From contig OZ017748.1 of assembly GCA_963969365.1 (NCBI GenBank), positions 1,612,001 through 1,676,000 of the forward strand: a stretch of 64,000 bases of DNA, written 5' to 3'. Both the position numbers and the translations under genes were made by a program. The notes under the pieces are model-generated. The model had not been told where the DNA came from. It did not search any database and was given only the letters and a program-made list of their open reading frames with translations. The stretch's first letter is position 1; the number at the start of each line of letters is the position of its first letter. This document shows positions 34,801 through 45,741 of the stretch, in pieces. This stretch comes from Asterochloris sp. CNOR1. Its lineage: Eukaryota > Chlorophyta > Trebouxiophyceae > Trebouxiales > Trebouxiaceae.

Positions 34801-37800
34801 ACTGCATCTCTGCAGAGCCCATGCAGCTGGCACAAAGCACCTTCTGACAACCCCCTGGCCTGTGCCTGCCCTGACAGCTGCGCAAGTGCGGAAGTGCTGT
34901 GATGTGTCTCTGCACACACCTCCCCTTTTTCCTGCTCTGCAGCTGTGCAAGGGTGTGTCAGACGAGGAGGCAGAGCGCTACTGCATCCCCGCAGACGCCA
35001 TGCAGCGCTTCCAGTACCTCTCCCGCAGCGGGTGCACAGCCATTGAGGGTGTGGACGACGCAGCAGACTTTGTGCAGGTCAAGCAGGCCATGGCGGCTGT
35101 GAGCATTGCAGCAGATGACCAAGGGCAGGTGAGCTCAGCATTGAGCTTAGCCAGTTCTGTGTTTCCTGGGCTTGCTGGCATATAGCCTCCAGACTGAAGA
35201 TCCAGCCGTTTGGCACTGCATGCTGTGAAGCCAGGGATTAGGTCAAAGGTCATAGGAGACATGGGCAGTGCTGCAACCTGATCAAGCTGAGGTGAGGCGT
35301 TGTAACAATCAGTTGCTCTGGATGTTGCCACGGACATCTGCGGCCGCATGTCAGCAGATCAGGTTGTAGTCGAGGAAGTTGCTGGCGGCCATGGGCAGTA
35401 CAGCAGCTGAAGCTCTCCCAGTGCTGCCACACTCAGGGTGGCAAGCAGAGGCTACGCCTGCCAAGTGCTGCATAAGTGCTAGGGCATGGCAGCTAAGGCC
35501 TTTGCTGCCCATAACCATGTCTGGGTTATCCTTGAACTGCAGCAATGCATGGATGTTTCCAAGTCAAGACGTCTGGTGTTGCTGGCCGTCCCCTCACTGC
35601 GTGCTGTGAAGTCAACGCAAATGGTGCAGCTCATGTCAGCCATGCTGTTGCCATTGGGACAGAATGGCTGGGCAAGATCACCCCAGATGCCATACGGAGG
35701 ATAGTATGACCTGCGCTGCACTGTGCTGTGGCAAAGGGACCACCAGGCCTGCCTGTAGGTGTTGCTGCTTTTGTCAAACATCCTCTCGCTGGGCGGCGCC
35801 AGCACTTTCAGGTCTTCGCTGTGGCCTAGTCACAGCCTGGCTACCACTGCCAAGTGCTTGGTAGCGTCTGTGGTGCTGGGTGCACTGCACGGCACGCCAT
35901 GGCCGTGAGAAGGTGCTGCTGGGTCATCTTGATATAATGCCTGCTCAAGCCCAGGGTGCTGCGTGTCTGGCTGACAGGCCTGCAGGTGCCAACGGATGCT
36001 GTCATGTTCTGCAGGTGTTTCATCTCCTGTTGGGTTCCCTTTGGCATCAACAGCTCCGGTTTTCAGCTCGCCAGACCTGACTTGCAGGTGTTTGAGCTTC
36101 TGTCAGGCATTCTCTGGCTGGGCAACATCACATTTGAGGCCAAATCAGAGGACAGCGTAGCCCTGGTGGAGGATGAGGCATTGCACAATGCAGCAGCCCT
36201 GCTGCAGTGCCAGCCTCAGGCATTGGTGGCAGCCCTGACAAAGCGCAACATCGTGGCTCGGGGGGAGACCATTGTGACAAACCTGAAGCTGGAGGGCGCC
36301 AACGATGCCAGGTCTGCAGACTTTGCTCTGGCCTGCGTGGCAGCCTTACATGAGGAGAGTCACATGTCATTTGTTGGGTCGCCTGTCCGCCACACTGCTG
36401 TTTCCCAGACTCAAGGTGCCAGCCATGTTATAGAGGCTGCATTGGGGTCCCCAAAGACGGCAGTGATCCAGCACTGTCCTCCTGAGGGTCTCCCAGAATT
36501 TCAGGTGCCTGCCGCTGGCAGGTTGCAAGGCTGACCCATGTGCTGCCTGCAGATGCCCTTTCATGACTGGTCTGTAGCCAGGCCACCCTGGCCAGGCTGC
36601 CTGTGCATTGCTGTTGAAGAGGCTGTTGGAGCCCATGACATTTATTGCACGGTCTTGCAGGGATGCCCTGGCTAAGGCCGCTTATGCCTCCCTGTTCAAG
36701 TGGCTCGTGGAGCGCATTAATGCTGCCCTGTCTGTGGGCAAGCGCAAAACAGAGACCTCCCTTAGCATCCTGGACATCTATGGCTTTGAGTGCTTCAAGG
36801 AGAACAGCTTTGAGCAGCTGTGTATCAACTATGCCAATGAGCGCCTGCAGCAGCAGTTCAACAAGTGAGTCTGACAGGCTGTGCTCAGCAGCTGGTAGAG
36901 AGGTTTGTGAGGCTCCCAAAGTCGTGCAGCACTTCATGGGAGTCGCCCAGGTGCAGCCGGTATCTGATTTCTAAAGCACCTGGCTGATGCATTACCTGGC
37001 AAACTGCCAACGCAGCAGCTTGGTGAAACCCTTGCTCCTAATAGGAATAATGTTTCATTGGAGCAGCCAGCCACATCTTTGACTGCATGGGGCCAGAACC
37101 TCACTCTCATCCTCTCCCCTTTCCGCAGGCACCTGTTCAAGCTGGAGCAGGAGGCGTACTCCAGTGAGGGCATTGACTGGACCCACGTGGACTTTGAGGA
37201 CAACCAGGAGTGCGTGGACTTGATTGAGAGCCGGCCTCCCAAGTCTGTGGGCATCATGTCCCTGCTGGATGAGGAGTGCATGTTCCCCAAGGTGGGCTGC
37301 CAATTTCATCGTATAGTCTGGCTTGTGTCTGGAGCAAATCAGAGCTGTGGCCTGGCAGAGGCCAGGCTGCAGGAGTAGCCAAAGTCTGCAGTATCTTGCT
37401 GCACACGCCTGCATGTGTCTGACAGACAAGTGCACGTGCCCACTCAGGACATGCCTGCTGGTGTCTGCCTGCCTTCCTGGGCTGCACGGCGCCGCGCCAC
37501 CCGCTTGCTCTTTGTGCCTGCACCAGCGTGACCACACCAGGGCTGCACTGCACACCCTGTTGCTTCCAGCTTATAGATTGTTGTACACCACCCTCTGCGC
37601 AAGAATCAACATGACACTGGGCAGCCACCCAGGCTGCATGTCTTCTTCAACCACAACCTGCCTGCATCTGCCTGGCCGCCTCCATTCAGCAGGGGCTGCC
37701 ACCTGCAGGCCACCGACACCACCTTCAGTGCCAAGCTGCGTGAGAATCTGGCCCACAATGGACGCTTCAGCTGGGACTCGCGCAGCCCTGCTGCGGACTT

Positions 37801-40800
37801 CACCGTGGAGCACTACGCTGGCCCTGTGACCTATAGCTGCCACAGATTCCTGGACAAGAACAGGGACACCCTTAGCCCAGGTGCCCGAGCGTATGGTGCC
37901 GCCCCTCTGGCTGGCTGTCTGGTTTGAGCATCACTGTAGTGCTGTGCAGAAAGCAGACACCCCTGCCCAGGTGCAGCCCCTTGACGCTGTCTCACCGGCT
38001 GGCTTGCACATCTCAAGACGGTTTTGCCCTGATGGTGCTGTACTGCAGCCAAAGCTTCGTTACAGCTGTACTGCTGTGCAGCCTTGCAGCCTCTCACAGT
38101 TACAGGGTCGTCCCCAACACCAGCCTGTCTATGACAGCGCTGATTCAGCTGCTGTGCACAAGCCAGGAGGCCCTGCTGCAGCAGTGCACTCAGTCTGGGT
38201 TGCCATGCCAAACCCAACCAGCATCTGTTCCCTGCTGCACCCATAGACTTGGTCAGGCTGCTGCGTACCAGCCGGCAAATGGAGCGCTTGCCCCTTATGC
38301 AGTGTCGTCCCTGTTGCAGATCTGATTGAGCTGTTGCGTGCCAGCCAGCAGGGCCTGATGCAGCAGCTGGCTGTCCACATTGCGGCAGGCCAGGAGAAGA
38401 AGAGCGCCCAAACAGTGGGCTCGCGTTTCCGAGACCAACTGAAGGACTTGATTGCTCGTCTGGACCAGTGAGTTGCTCCCTGCTTTGTCATGCCGCTGCT
38501 TGCTGTTTACGCACAAAAAGTTGCTGTCAGAAGTTGAGCTTCACTGAGCTGCTTGGTAAGTCAGGGGCAACAGCTCCTGAGGGTCCCATGCAGTCTGGCT
38601 CGCTGCAAGCGCGCAGAGGCTGAGCCTCATGACCAGCTGAAGGACTTGATTGTATGCCTGGGCCTGAGAGTGGTCATCAGGTTTCAGGCTCAGCGCCTAG
38701 GTACCAGTGCGTGTATTGGACAGCCTGGCATGCTCTGGGTGTCTGGCACTACGGCTGCTCTGTCGGTGCAAAAGCCCACGCCTGCCAGCCCGTCATCACC
38801 AGCAACAGCAACACTGCCAGGTTGCTGCATATGGCGAGGCTGCTGGCTTACCTGCAGCATTGCAGCCCTCTGGCGCGTGGTGTCCCAGGCTTTGCATTGC
38901 CGCCTTGGCAGGTAGCCTGCTTTGCATCAGATAGCCGCAGGCCGCCCACCTGGCAGCCTGTGCGCGTGCTGCCGCCTCCTGCCAATGTACACCAAGCCCG
39001 CCCTTGCCTGCCTGCAGGACGGAGCTGCACTTTGTGCGGTGCATCAAGCCTAACAGCGCCCAAGTGCCTGACCGCTTCGATGCCCCCCTGGTGCTGCACC
39101 AGCTGCGCTGCTGCGGGGTGCTGGAGGTCACGCGCATTGCCCGCGCGGGGTACCCCACCCGTTATGCCCACAGCGCATTTGCTGAGCGCTACCGGGTGCT
39201 GCTGCACGGCCGCAAAGGTGGGCTGTGGGATGCCCGTCACCCCTGTTATGCCCACAGGGTGCTGAGCGTAGCCGGGGCTGCCTGGCCGCAGAGGTGGGAT
39301 GTGTGTTACTTCAGGGGCAGTCAGGACCCTGCCATTCAGGCCCTCCTCAGGATCTAGTGAGCAGGATTGGGAAACTTCTTTGCTGAGCGCTACAGGGTGC
39401 TGATGCATGGCCGCAAGGGTGGGTATGGGTTCCTTGAGGGCAGTGGAGACCGCCACTCAGGACATCCTCAGCAGGCCTGCTCTGAGGCTGCAGCATGGCA
39501 GCTGGCTGAACTGCAATCTTTGCATCTGGCATCACCACAAATCGTTGATGTCACGCTGGCCAGGTATAAGCGTGCCCAACACTGATCCAGGGATGTGGCT
39601 GGCAGCCTTAGATGGTGCCCCTGCATGTGCATAGAAAGGAGAGTCAGCTGGAGGTATGGCTGCTGGAGGAGGGTGTTTCACTGCTGTTGTCTTTTGCTTT
39701 GCAATCTGGCATGCATACCTGCAGCAAGGGCAAGGAGAGTGCAGTGGAAGTTCTTAAGAGCTCGGTGCCCCTCTTGGCGTCGCCCCACAGCAAAGTCATG
39801 CCTTAGGCAGCACATGCCTGCCTGCAGCCAAGGGCAAGGAGAGTCCGCTGGAGGTGTGCAAGGCGCTGCTGGAGGAGTTCCGTGTGGCTCCCGCCATGTA
39901 CCAGGTCGGGCGCACCAAGCTCTTCTTTCGGGCGGGCGTGCTGGGGCACCTCGAGGACACTTGGGCACGCATACAGAGGTCAGCCGCCACCAAGCTGACT
40001 GATTGCCCCATGACTGCTGGCGCCTGCCGCAGACTTGAGGGTCAGGTGCATGCCCTGCATTGCTGCAGTGCTCAAGTGTACACTTGCTCGTTGACTATTG
40101 CCTGCAGTGTCCTGAGCCGCCAAACTCAAGCCGCAATGCTGCAGCACATGCATGTCCACCAATCTGCTCCACAAAGTTCACCACTCACCTCTGAAGCTGC
40201 TTCAGATCTTGATGCTTGCAGCTCCCTTCGTATGCTGTCGTGCTGCTCCCCTGCAGTTCCGTGCTGACGCTCCAGAGCACTTGGCGCATGCTGCGCGTGC
40301 GACGGGCATTTTTGCTGCAGCGTCGGGCTGCTGTGCGCATCCAGGCTCGTGCCAGGTGAGAAGGCGCAGCGCCCATGCATCTGCTGCTCAGACAGAGATC
40401 CCAAGGCCACCAGCTGCTTGAACAGTGGGAGTCAGGAGAAATGTCATGTTCAGTGTTGCATGTGCACCTGGCGGCGCCTCCTTTCCTCCAGTGCTCCTGC
40501 TGCTCAAGTACCTACATTTTTGGAGCAGGAGGCCACTTGATCCTTGAGGCAGGGATGTGCACGCTCATTGCCTGTATTCAAAAGGAGCCAGAGTATCATC
40601 TGCAGGAAGCAACATGGTGACCTGACGCTTGGTGGGCTGCAGGGGCATGCGCGCCCGCCGCCTGTTCTTGGAGATGCTGCAGCAGCATCAGGCAGCCATC
40701 CACATTCAGGCTGCAGTGCGGGGCCACACCCAGCGCCAGCGGTACCTACACACCCTTGCAGCTGTGATCTCGCTTCAAATGGGGCTGCGACGCTGGCAGG

Positions 40801-43800
40801 TGAGCTGGCAGCCGGCCAAGGCAAGGGTGTGACGGAGGTTTGTCCAGGCGCCCCTGCGCACAGGCAGTAGATGGAGACATGGCAGGCATCCTACTGTACT
40901 CAGGACACTCTCTGGCTGTGCCTGCGTGCTGTTAACTGCCAGAATCCATGGCTGCTGTAGACAGTCAGGACTCATGAGGCGTATTTAACATTTCGCTGCG
41001 CACGAGCCGCTCTGAGCCTTACCAGACACCAAAGCATTAGGGCTGTAAAAAGCTGGGTCTGAATACAGTCGTGGCCAGCGTGCGCAGCATGAACTGCTTT
41101 CACAGTGCCTGCTGCTGCTGCAGGTGGGCACAAGCGCCTTGTCATGCGGCACAGACCAAGGTGCTGACATGTGCCAGCCACGCTCAGCGCAGGAATGCTT
41201 GATCCTGCTGCAAAAGGGTTGAGCATCATATTGTTTGGCACAAACAGGTAGTGTGCCAGCCCTGCATAGCATCAGCCATTTCAGTCTCCCCTCTGCTGCA
41301 GATGGGCAACCGCACCATTGTACCGCATGGGCAGCTGCTGTGGGCCTGTGCCTGCTCAGCCAATACAGCTAGATCTGCCTGCTGCTGCGGGTTGCAGGTG
41401 GCCAAGTGGCTGGGTACTGCACAACCAGGTGCTGCTGGGATGACCAGCCCCATCAATTGCAGGAAGGCCTCATCTGCCAGCTGCTGCCGCTGCAGGTGGC
41501 CAAGCGCCTCAATGTGCGCCGGGAGCGGCGTCATGTGCAGGATGTGCAGCGGGCTGCAGCAGCTGAGGCTCTGCGGCGCGAGGAGGAGCAGTTCGACCAC
41601 ATCAAACACGAGTTTGAGCTGGACAACGCAGGCATCAGGTCTGCCCTTGTGTTCTCATCATGCCAGACTAAGTCTGCGTCAGGCTGCTGCATGCAGGAAG
41701 TTGCCAAACATCTAGACTCTTGGTGGAGCTTGCAGGCTGCACATCAGCCTCTTGTGCTCATCATGTGGGATTGCAAAGTTGCTAAGGTGGCCCTGCTCAG
41801 TAACCACTCATCTCCCAACTTAGGAAGCACTAAAGAGGCTTCACACAGCCATGCAGCGTCCCTGACATGTATCGCAGGGACGTGCTGCGGCTCTGGCAGC
41901 AGCACGGCACGGAGATTCAGCAGTGGAGGGAGCACCAGGCTGCCAGCCCCAGCCTGCAGGATGCAGGGCTGCAGGTGGGCACTGCTACTGGAGCTGTCCA
42001 GCGCCCGCCAGTCAAGGGCTGTCAGATGGGCAGCAGGCAGCTGCTGTCCACTTTTGACTTGTGTGCAAGCAGCCAACCTCAGTGGACTTGCAGCTGTGTA
42101 CTGCTGCTAGCTGCCAGCTCTGCATGTCTTGTTGGGCCTCACGGTGCTGACCGCCAGGCCAGCATGCCTTTGTGGGCCCCAAGGCCTGTAGTGTGCTTGT
42201 TGCCAGGGCTTGTTGCCAGATCTGCATGCTCTGTGTGCCCCTGCTGCAGACATCAGCCAGTCTGGCCCCAGCCTCATCCACAGGCAGCCCTCAGCAGCAG
42301 CAGCAGCGGTCTGCCACTGCTGCTGTTGGCAGCATGGCCAGGATACAGACAAGGCAGGCAGCCACCGAGGAAACTGCCAGCGACTGGCAGCAGAATCCAG
42401 CTGCCGCTGCATCAGTGGCCAGCAGCGTGGAGGGTCTGCCAGAGGGCATGCAGCGTCCCACATTGCTGCAGGCGCAGACCTATGAGCAGGTAAGCTTGCT
42501 GGCCCGAGGGAGGACCATCTACATGGGCCGCCAGGCTTGTGCTGTCAAGTCAGGATCATCCTCTTGGCCAGCCCTGCTTTAGCTGCAATGCAACGGCAAA
42601 AAACTCAGCATGGGGGACTTGCAGCAGCAGCATGCGCTTTTCGCTCATTGACCCTGGACGCAGCAGTGCACGCTGGCCAGTCTGTCTGGGCTGCTCCCCC
42701 TGTGGACAGCTGGGGAGCAAATGTTCCCAGCTACGCAATGCTGCTGCCTGGGCATACGCAGCAGCCTGATCTGACAGCTTCAGCTCCCTCTGCTTAGCCA
42801 GCAGTCCTCACAACAGCACTAGCCTCACGTGCAGCGGCCCCCCAGCAGCACAGGCGCCCACCATCCAACAAAAGGTATCTGCCAGCGGTGGACTAGCTTC
42901 AGCTGCAGCACTGGCCTCAAGCGCCACAGCCATGCACTGATCTCAGGGCTTGCAGCTCCGTCCTGTACCCAGCTTGTCTCTGGCAGGTGTCTTGTGCTGT
43001 GCAGCTCAGCTGCACAGGCGCTCTCTTTGCAGTGCCTGACCTGCCCCAAGTGCTATCCTGGTCAACCACAGCCAAGTTGCCGTGTCACTTCAGCCCTTGC
43101 ACCTGAGCAGTCAAATGACTGAGAGGCCTGGCAGCTGAAGGAACAGCACCATGACCATCAAGCAGCAGGCAACTCACTAATCAGCTGCCTGCCCCTGCAG
43201 CTGGAGGCTGGTCAACCCAATGCACACAGGCTGCATCATGCAGCCAACTAATACAGCCACCTCCTTCTATTGCACAGACGCAGCTGGACTCTGCTCAGTG
43301 CCTGCAGCCAACTCACCATGTCACCTCCCACACCCGGAGTGTTGGTGCTGACTGTAGCAATGCCTGGCACCTGCAGCTGGAGGCATGGGAGGCCTATGCG
43401 CGCAAGCTGGAGGAGCAGGTGCAGGACCTGGTCACTCACAACGAGGCCATGCAGCGCGAGCTGACTGAGGTGCACTGTCTGCTCGACGATGGCACTGACC
43501 CGGAGGTGCATGGTGAGTGCTGCTCAGCCTGCCTGCAGGGACTCTCAGGGGGCTTGTGTGGCTGGCTGGCAGACCATTAGCTGACCAGCTGGCTGCCCAG
43601 CAGCCGGGTGCAAAATGACTGAATGTGTACAAGGTCAGGCAAGCCAGCCGTTGTGCTTTCATGTTGCATCAGCAGGGCCATGCGCCCATGACATGCTTGG
43701 CCTAAACATCTGGCAGGGCTGTACAGGAGTGCTTGATGCGTGATGGCAACCACATGACTGCTGCGACGCAGAGATCTTTGAGCATGCCCGGCAGGAGCGG

Positions 43801-44780
43801 GAGGGCCGCCTGAGCGGCTCGGCAAGGCCCAGCGTGCAGGATGCAGACTTCGCACTGCAGGCCCAGCGCCCAGGTGAGTGACCCTGCTGCAGGAGCCCCA
43901 CCCTGCTTCACTCCGGCCTGGTGCCCAAGGTGCCATGCATGGCGACCAAATTTGGCATGGTTACAGTCTTAGATAATTAGGCATGAAGCTGCAACCCAGC
44001 AGTTTGCCTGCCACTGCCCCTGTCAGCCCTGCAGACGCTCTGAGCTCTGAGGATGGGGGGCTGCAGGGAGCAGGTGTTCAGGGCAGGCTGTAGGGGTCAG
44101 GCATCTGGCCTGCCTGACCTCGACGGCTGCCTGTGTGCAGGGGAGCAGCAGCAGGCTGCAGGGGCCAAGTATGTGGACGTGTTGGCCAGCGAGTTGAACC
44201 GCAAGCAGCATCTGTACAACGATGACCTGGCATTCATAAGGGAGGTCAAGCAGGGAATCGTGGCTGCCCCTGGCATGAACCCGGACCAGGAGCTCAAAAC
44301 GCTGCGCATGCGTTTTGATGCATTCAAAAAGGACTTCAAGGTGAGCTGCTGGTGGATGCTGCAGGTTTGCTATTGCATGCAAGATCAACCGGCTGAGGCA
44401 AGTCTCCAGGATAAGCCAGCATTGGCAGTGGTCGTGCCAGCAGAAGCTGTGCCAGCCTCTCTGCCTCCACTGCCGCGGAGGTTCTGCGCAGGGGCACAAG
44501 CGCTGGGCACTCAGGACTGCCCCAACACGCTGCTTGGGCACTGGAACTGCAGGCGCGACTGGCAGACACAGAGAACATCCTGAAAAAGATTGACAAAACA
44601 GAGCGCAAGTCAGCTAAAGCAGAGCGCCGCTTGTCTGGCCAGCAGCAGCCAATACTGGCGCGGACCTCCACTGCATCATCACTTGACCAAGAAAGTGTTT
44701 CAGGCCTTGATGCTGCCAGCCTTACCAAGCAGAAGCAGGGCATGTTGAGCAGAATGTCCTTCAGGAACAAGAAGAAATGA
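31875..44780 (+). CDS. Unconventional myosin, plant class VIII-like (5' exon missing)
   Basis: Myosins move on actin using ATP. Twenty-two exons in phase give about 1,230 residues: 31875-32064, 32678-32817, 33117-33222, 33460-33649, 34093-34313, 34943-35128, 36088-36311, 36661-36864, 37129-37291, 37709-37880, 38320-38467, 39018-39217, 39828-39978, 40257-40355, 40643-40799, 41496-41638, 41878-41974, 42250-42489, 43377-43512, 43772-43873, 44141-44340 and 44553-44780. An SH3-like start ([15 protein letters not shown]) precedes the motor: P-loop [12 protein letters not shown], switch 1 NNNSSRFGK, switch 2 [17 protein letters not shown], actin-binding FVRCIKPN and converter [14 protein letters not shown]-type motifs follow ([45 protein letters not shown]), then broken coiled coil and a basic end ([12 protein letters not shown]). 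No DIL globular tail is seen, which argues for class VIII over XI. Many introns carry copies of nearby exon edges. Confidence 0.93.
33780..34125 (+). repeat. Three copies of a myosin exon start upstream of the real one
   Basis: The acceptor and first bases of the exon at 34093 (ctgcaggggtggaggggcag then gttctgcagacc) have relatives at about 33784, 33900 and 33970. The second copy is closest (ctgcaggggtggcggtgcag, then gtcctgct). Each copy has a ctgcag acceptor followed by gggtg. All lie in the intron just before the exon. Confidence 0.65.
34742..35015 (+). repeat. Copy of a myosin exon start about 190 nt upstream
   Basis: The exon start at 34936-35012 ([20 protein letters not shown]) is preceded at 34745-34830 by a close copy that reads nearly [19 protein letters not shown]. 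The copy also begins right after a ctgcag-like acceptor and is among the best preserved echoes. The match fades after the cat/gac-gccatgcag block. Confidence 0.8.
38125..38675 (+). repeat. Two copies flanking one myosin exon
   Basis: The exon 38320-38467 has an upstream echo of its start (38128-38200: ctgattcagctgctg, then agccaggaggccctg.tgcagcag) and a downstream echo of its end (38590-38675: agcgcgcagagg, then gaccagctgaaggacttgatt). So both borders of one exon were duplicated outwards into the two adjacent introns. Offsets are about 190 nt upstream and 210 nt downstream. Confidence 0.75.
39150..39430 (+). repeat. Two downstream copies of a myosin exon end
   Basis: The end of exon 39018-39217 (ending [10 protein letters not shown] before gtgggc) is echoed at 39229-39262 (the cccgttatgcccacag part) and again at 39365-39425. 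The second copy reads [16 protein letters not shown] and keeps the gtgggt donor. The intron thus carries an almost intact alternative exon end, about 195 nt from the source. Confidence 0.75.
39718..39870 (+). repeat. Copy of a myosin exon start about 105 nt upstream
   Basis: The exon start at 39824 ([17 protein letters not shown]) is preceded at 39720-39765 by cctgcag then caagggcaaggagagtgcag, reading [14 protein letters not shown]. Acceptor, frame and about 40 nt of exon are shared. Confidence 0.75.
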
Positions 44781-45133
44781 AGCTCAGCCTCAAAAAAGAT
44801 GATGTTGTCAAGTTGAAGACTGGGGCATGAATTACAAACTTGATGAAATGGCACACTCTTGATCTCAAAAAGAACCACTGTTGCTAGAACAGCATTTGGC
44901 AAACACACAAACTCTGCGAAGGAGTCCCAAGCTATGCACGGGTTCATATCACTTCAGCAGCAGAAGTCGTAGTGACTCCGTCAAAATTGGCACAAAATGT
45001 TGGTGAGAGCTCCTTTGAGCTCAGCAAAACACATGGCATTCCGCTAGAAGATGCCAAATTCAAAATGCTTGGCTACATAGGCCAAGCTGGGGACATGGTG
45101 CTTGGGCTCAGGGCCACAGTATCTGCTCAAAAT
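44781..45133. other. Convergent 3' region
   Basis: About 350 nt between the myosin stop (plus) and the stop of the small minus-strand gene. It should hold both 3' untranslated ends. A plus-strand frame starting at 44972 is open here but is antisense to the minus gene and is not supported. No canonical polyadenylation signal was identified with confidence. Confidence 0.4.
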
Positions 45134-45741
45134 TCAGTTGCCGCCAGCTGGGAACAGCCTGAGACCCTTGCTAGACTTTCTCTCGGCAAAGCCCTGGAGG
45201 GTCTCATTGGTCATCATGGACACCTGCTCAAGGGCGCTGGCAAACCTGCGCCCGCTGCGGGCCCTCTTGTTGTCAGCAAAGCCCTGAAGGGACTCATTAG
45301 TTTCCATGGAGACCTGCAGTGCAAAGTCAGCTTAACCAGCTGAGGTGTGTGACATGGCAGGTGGCTGCCAGGGCGGGAAGTGACAAATTTGGACTGGCAA
45401 CATCACAGTACAATCTATGAGATTCAGTACAGATTCAGTCACAGGTCATTGTCAATACGATGCTGTACTGCTGCGGTACGCACCTGCTCAAGGGCACTCC
45501 AGCCAGCTGGCCGGGGGACGTAGCTGCGTGCAGCGGCATTGGGCTGCTGCGCTGTGACCCTCTGTGCCTGTGCCTGTTCCTCCCCAGGCACATCTGGACG
45601 CCAAAAGGGGGACTGGGCAGCTGGTTCTGCAGCTGTGGAGTTCTGGGCAAACCGCAGGAAGCCACCACTACGCTTCTGCTGCTGGTGCGCAAACTTGCGC
45701 ACTGATACTGTGGGGTTCACCATATGGAGCTGGCCGATCAT
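45134..45741 (-). CDS. Small protein with internal repeat, function unknown
   Basis: Two minus-strand exons, 45741-45484 and 45313-45134, join in phase 0 (donor gtgcgt, acceptor ctgcag) to give 145 residues from MIGQLHMVNPTVSVRKFAHQ. The second half holds a repeat: SALEQ-VSMETNESLQGFADNKRARSG is followed by ASALEQVSMMTNETLQGFAERK (written here in parts). The first copy is split by the intron exactly between ALEQ and VSM, while in the second copy the same point is continuous exon. This suggests an exon-internal duplication across a splice junction. The middle is rich in Ala, Gln and Pro. No known family, signal peptide or membrane segment is recognised. The start could lie further upstream, since an acceptor-like ccgcag precedes the exon at 45748. 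Confidence 0.55.

Noticed and set aside
44972-45343. Plus-strand open frame of 123 residues
   Set aside because: It is antisense to the minus-strand exon with the VSM-TNE repeat; its apparent internal repeat is the mirror of that one.
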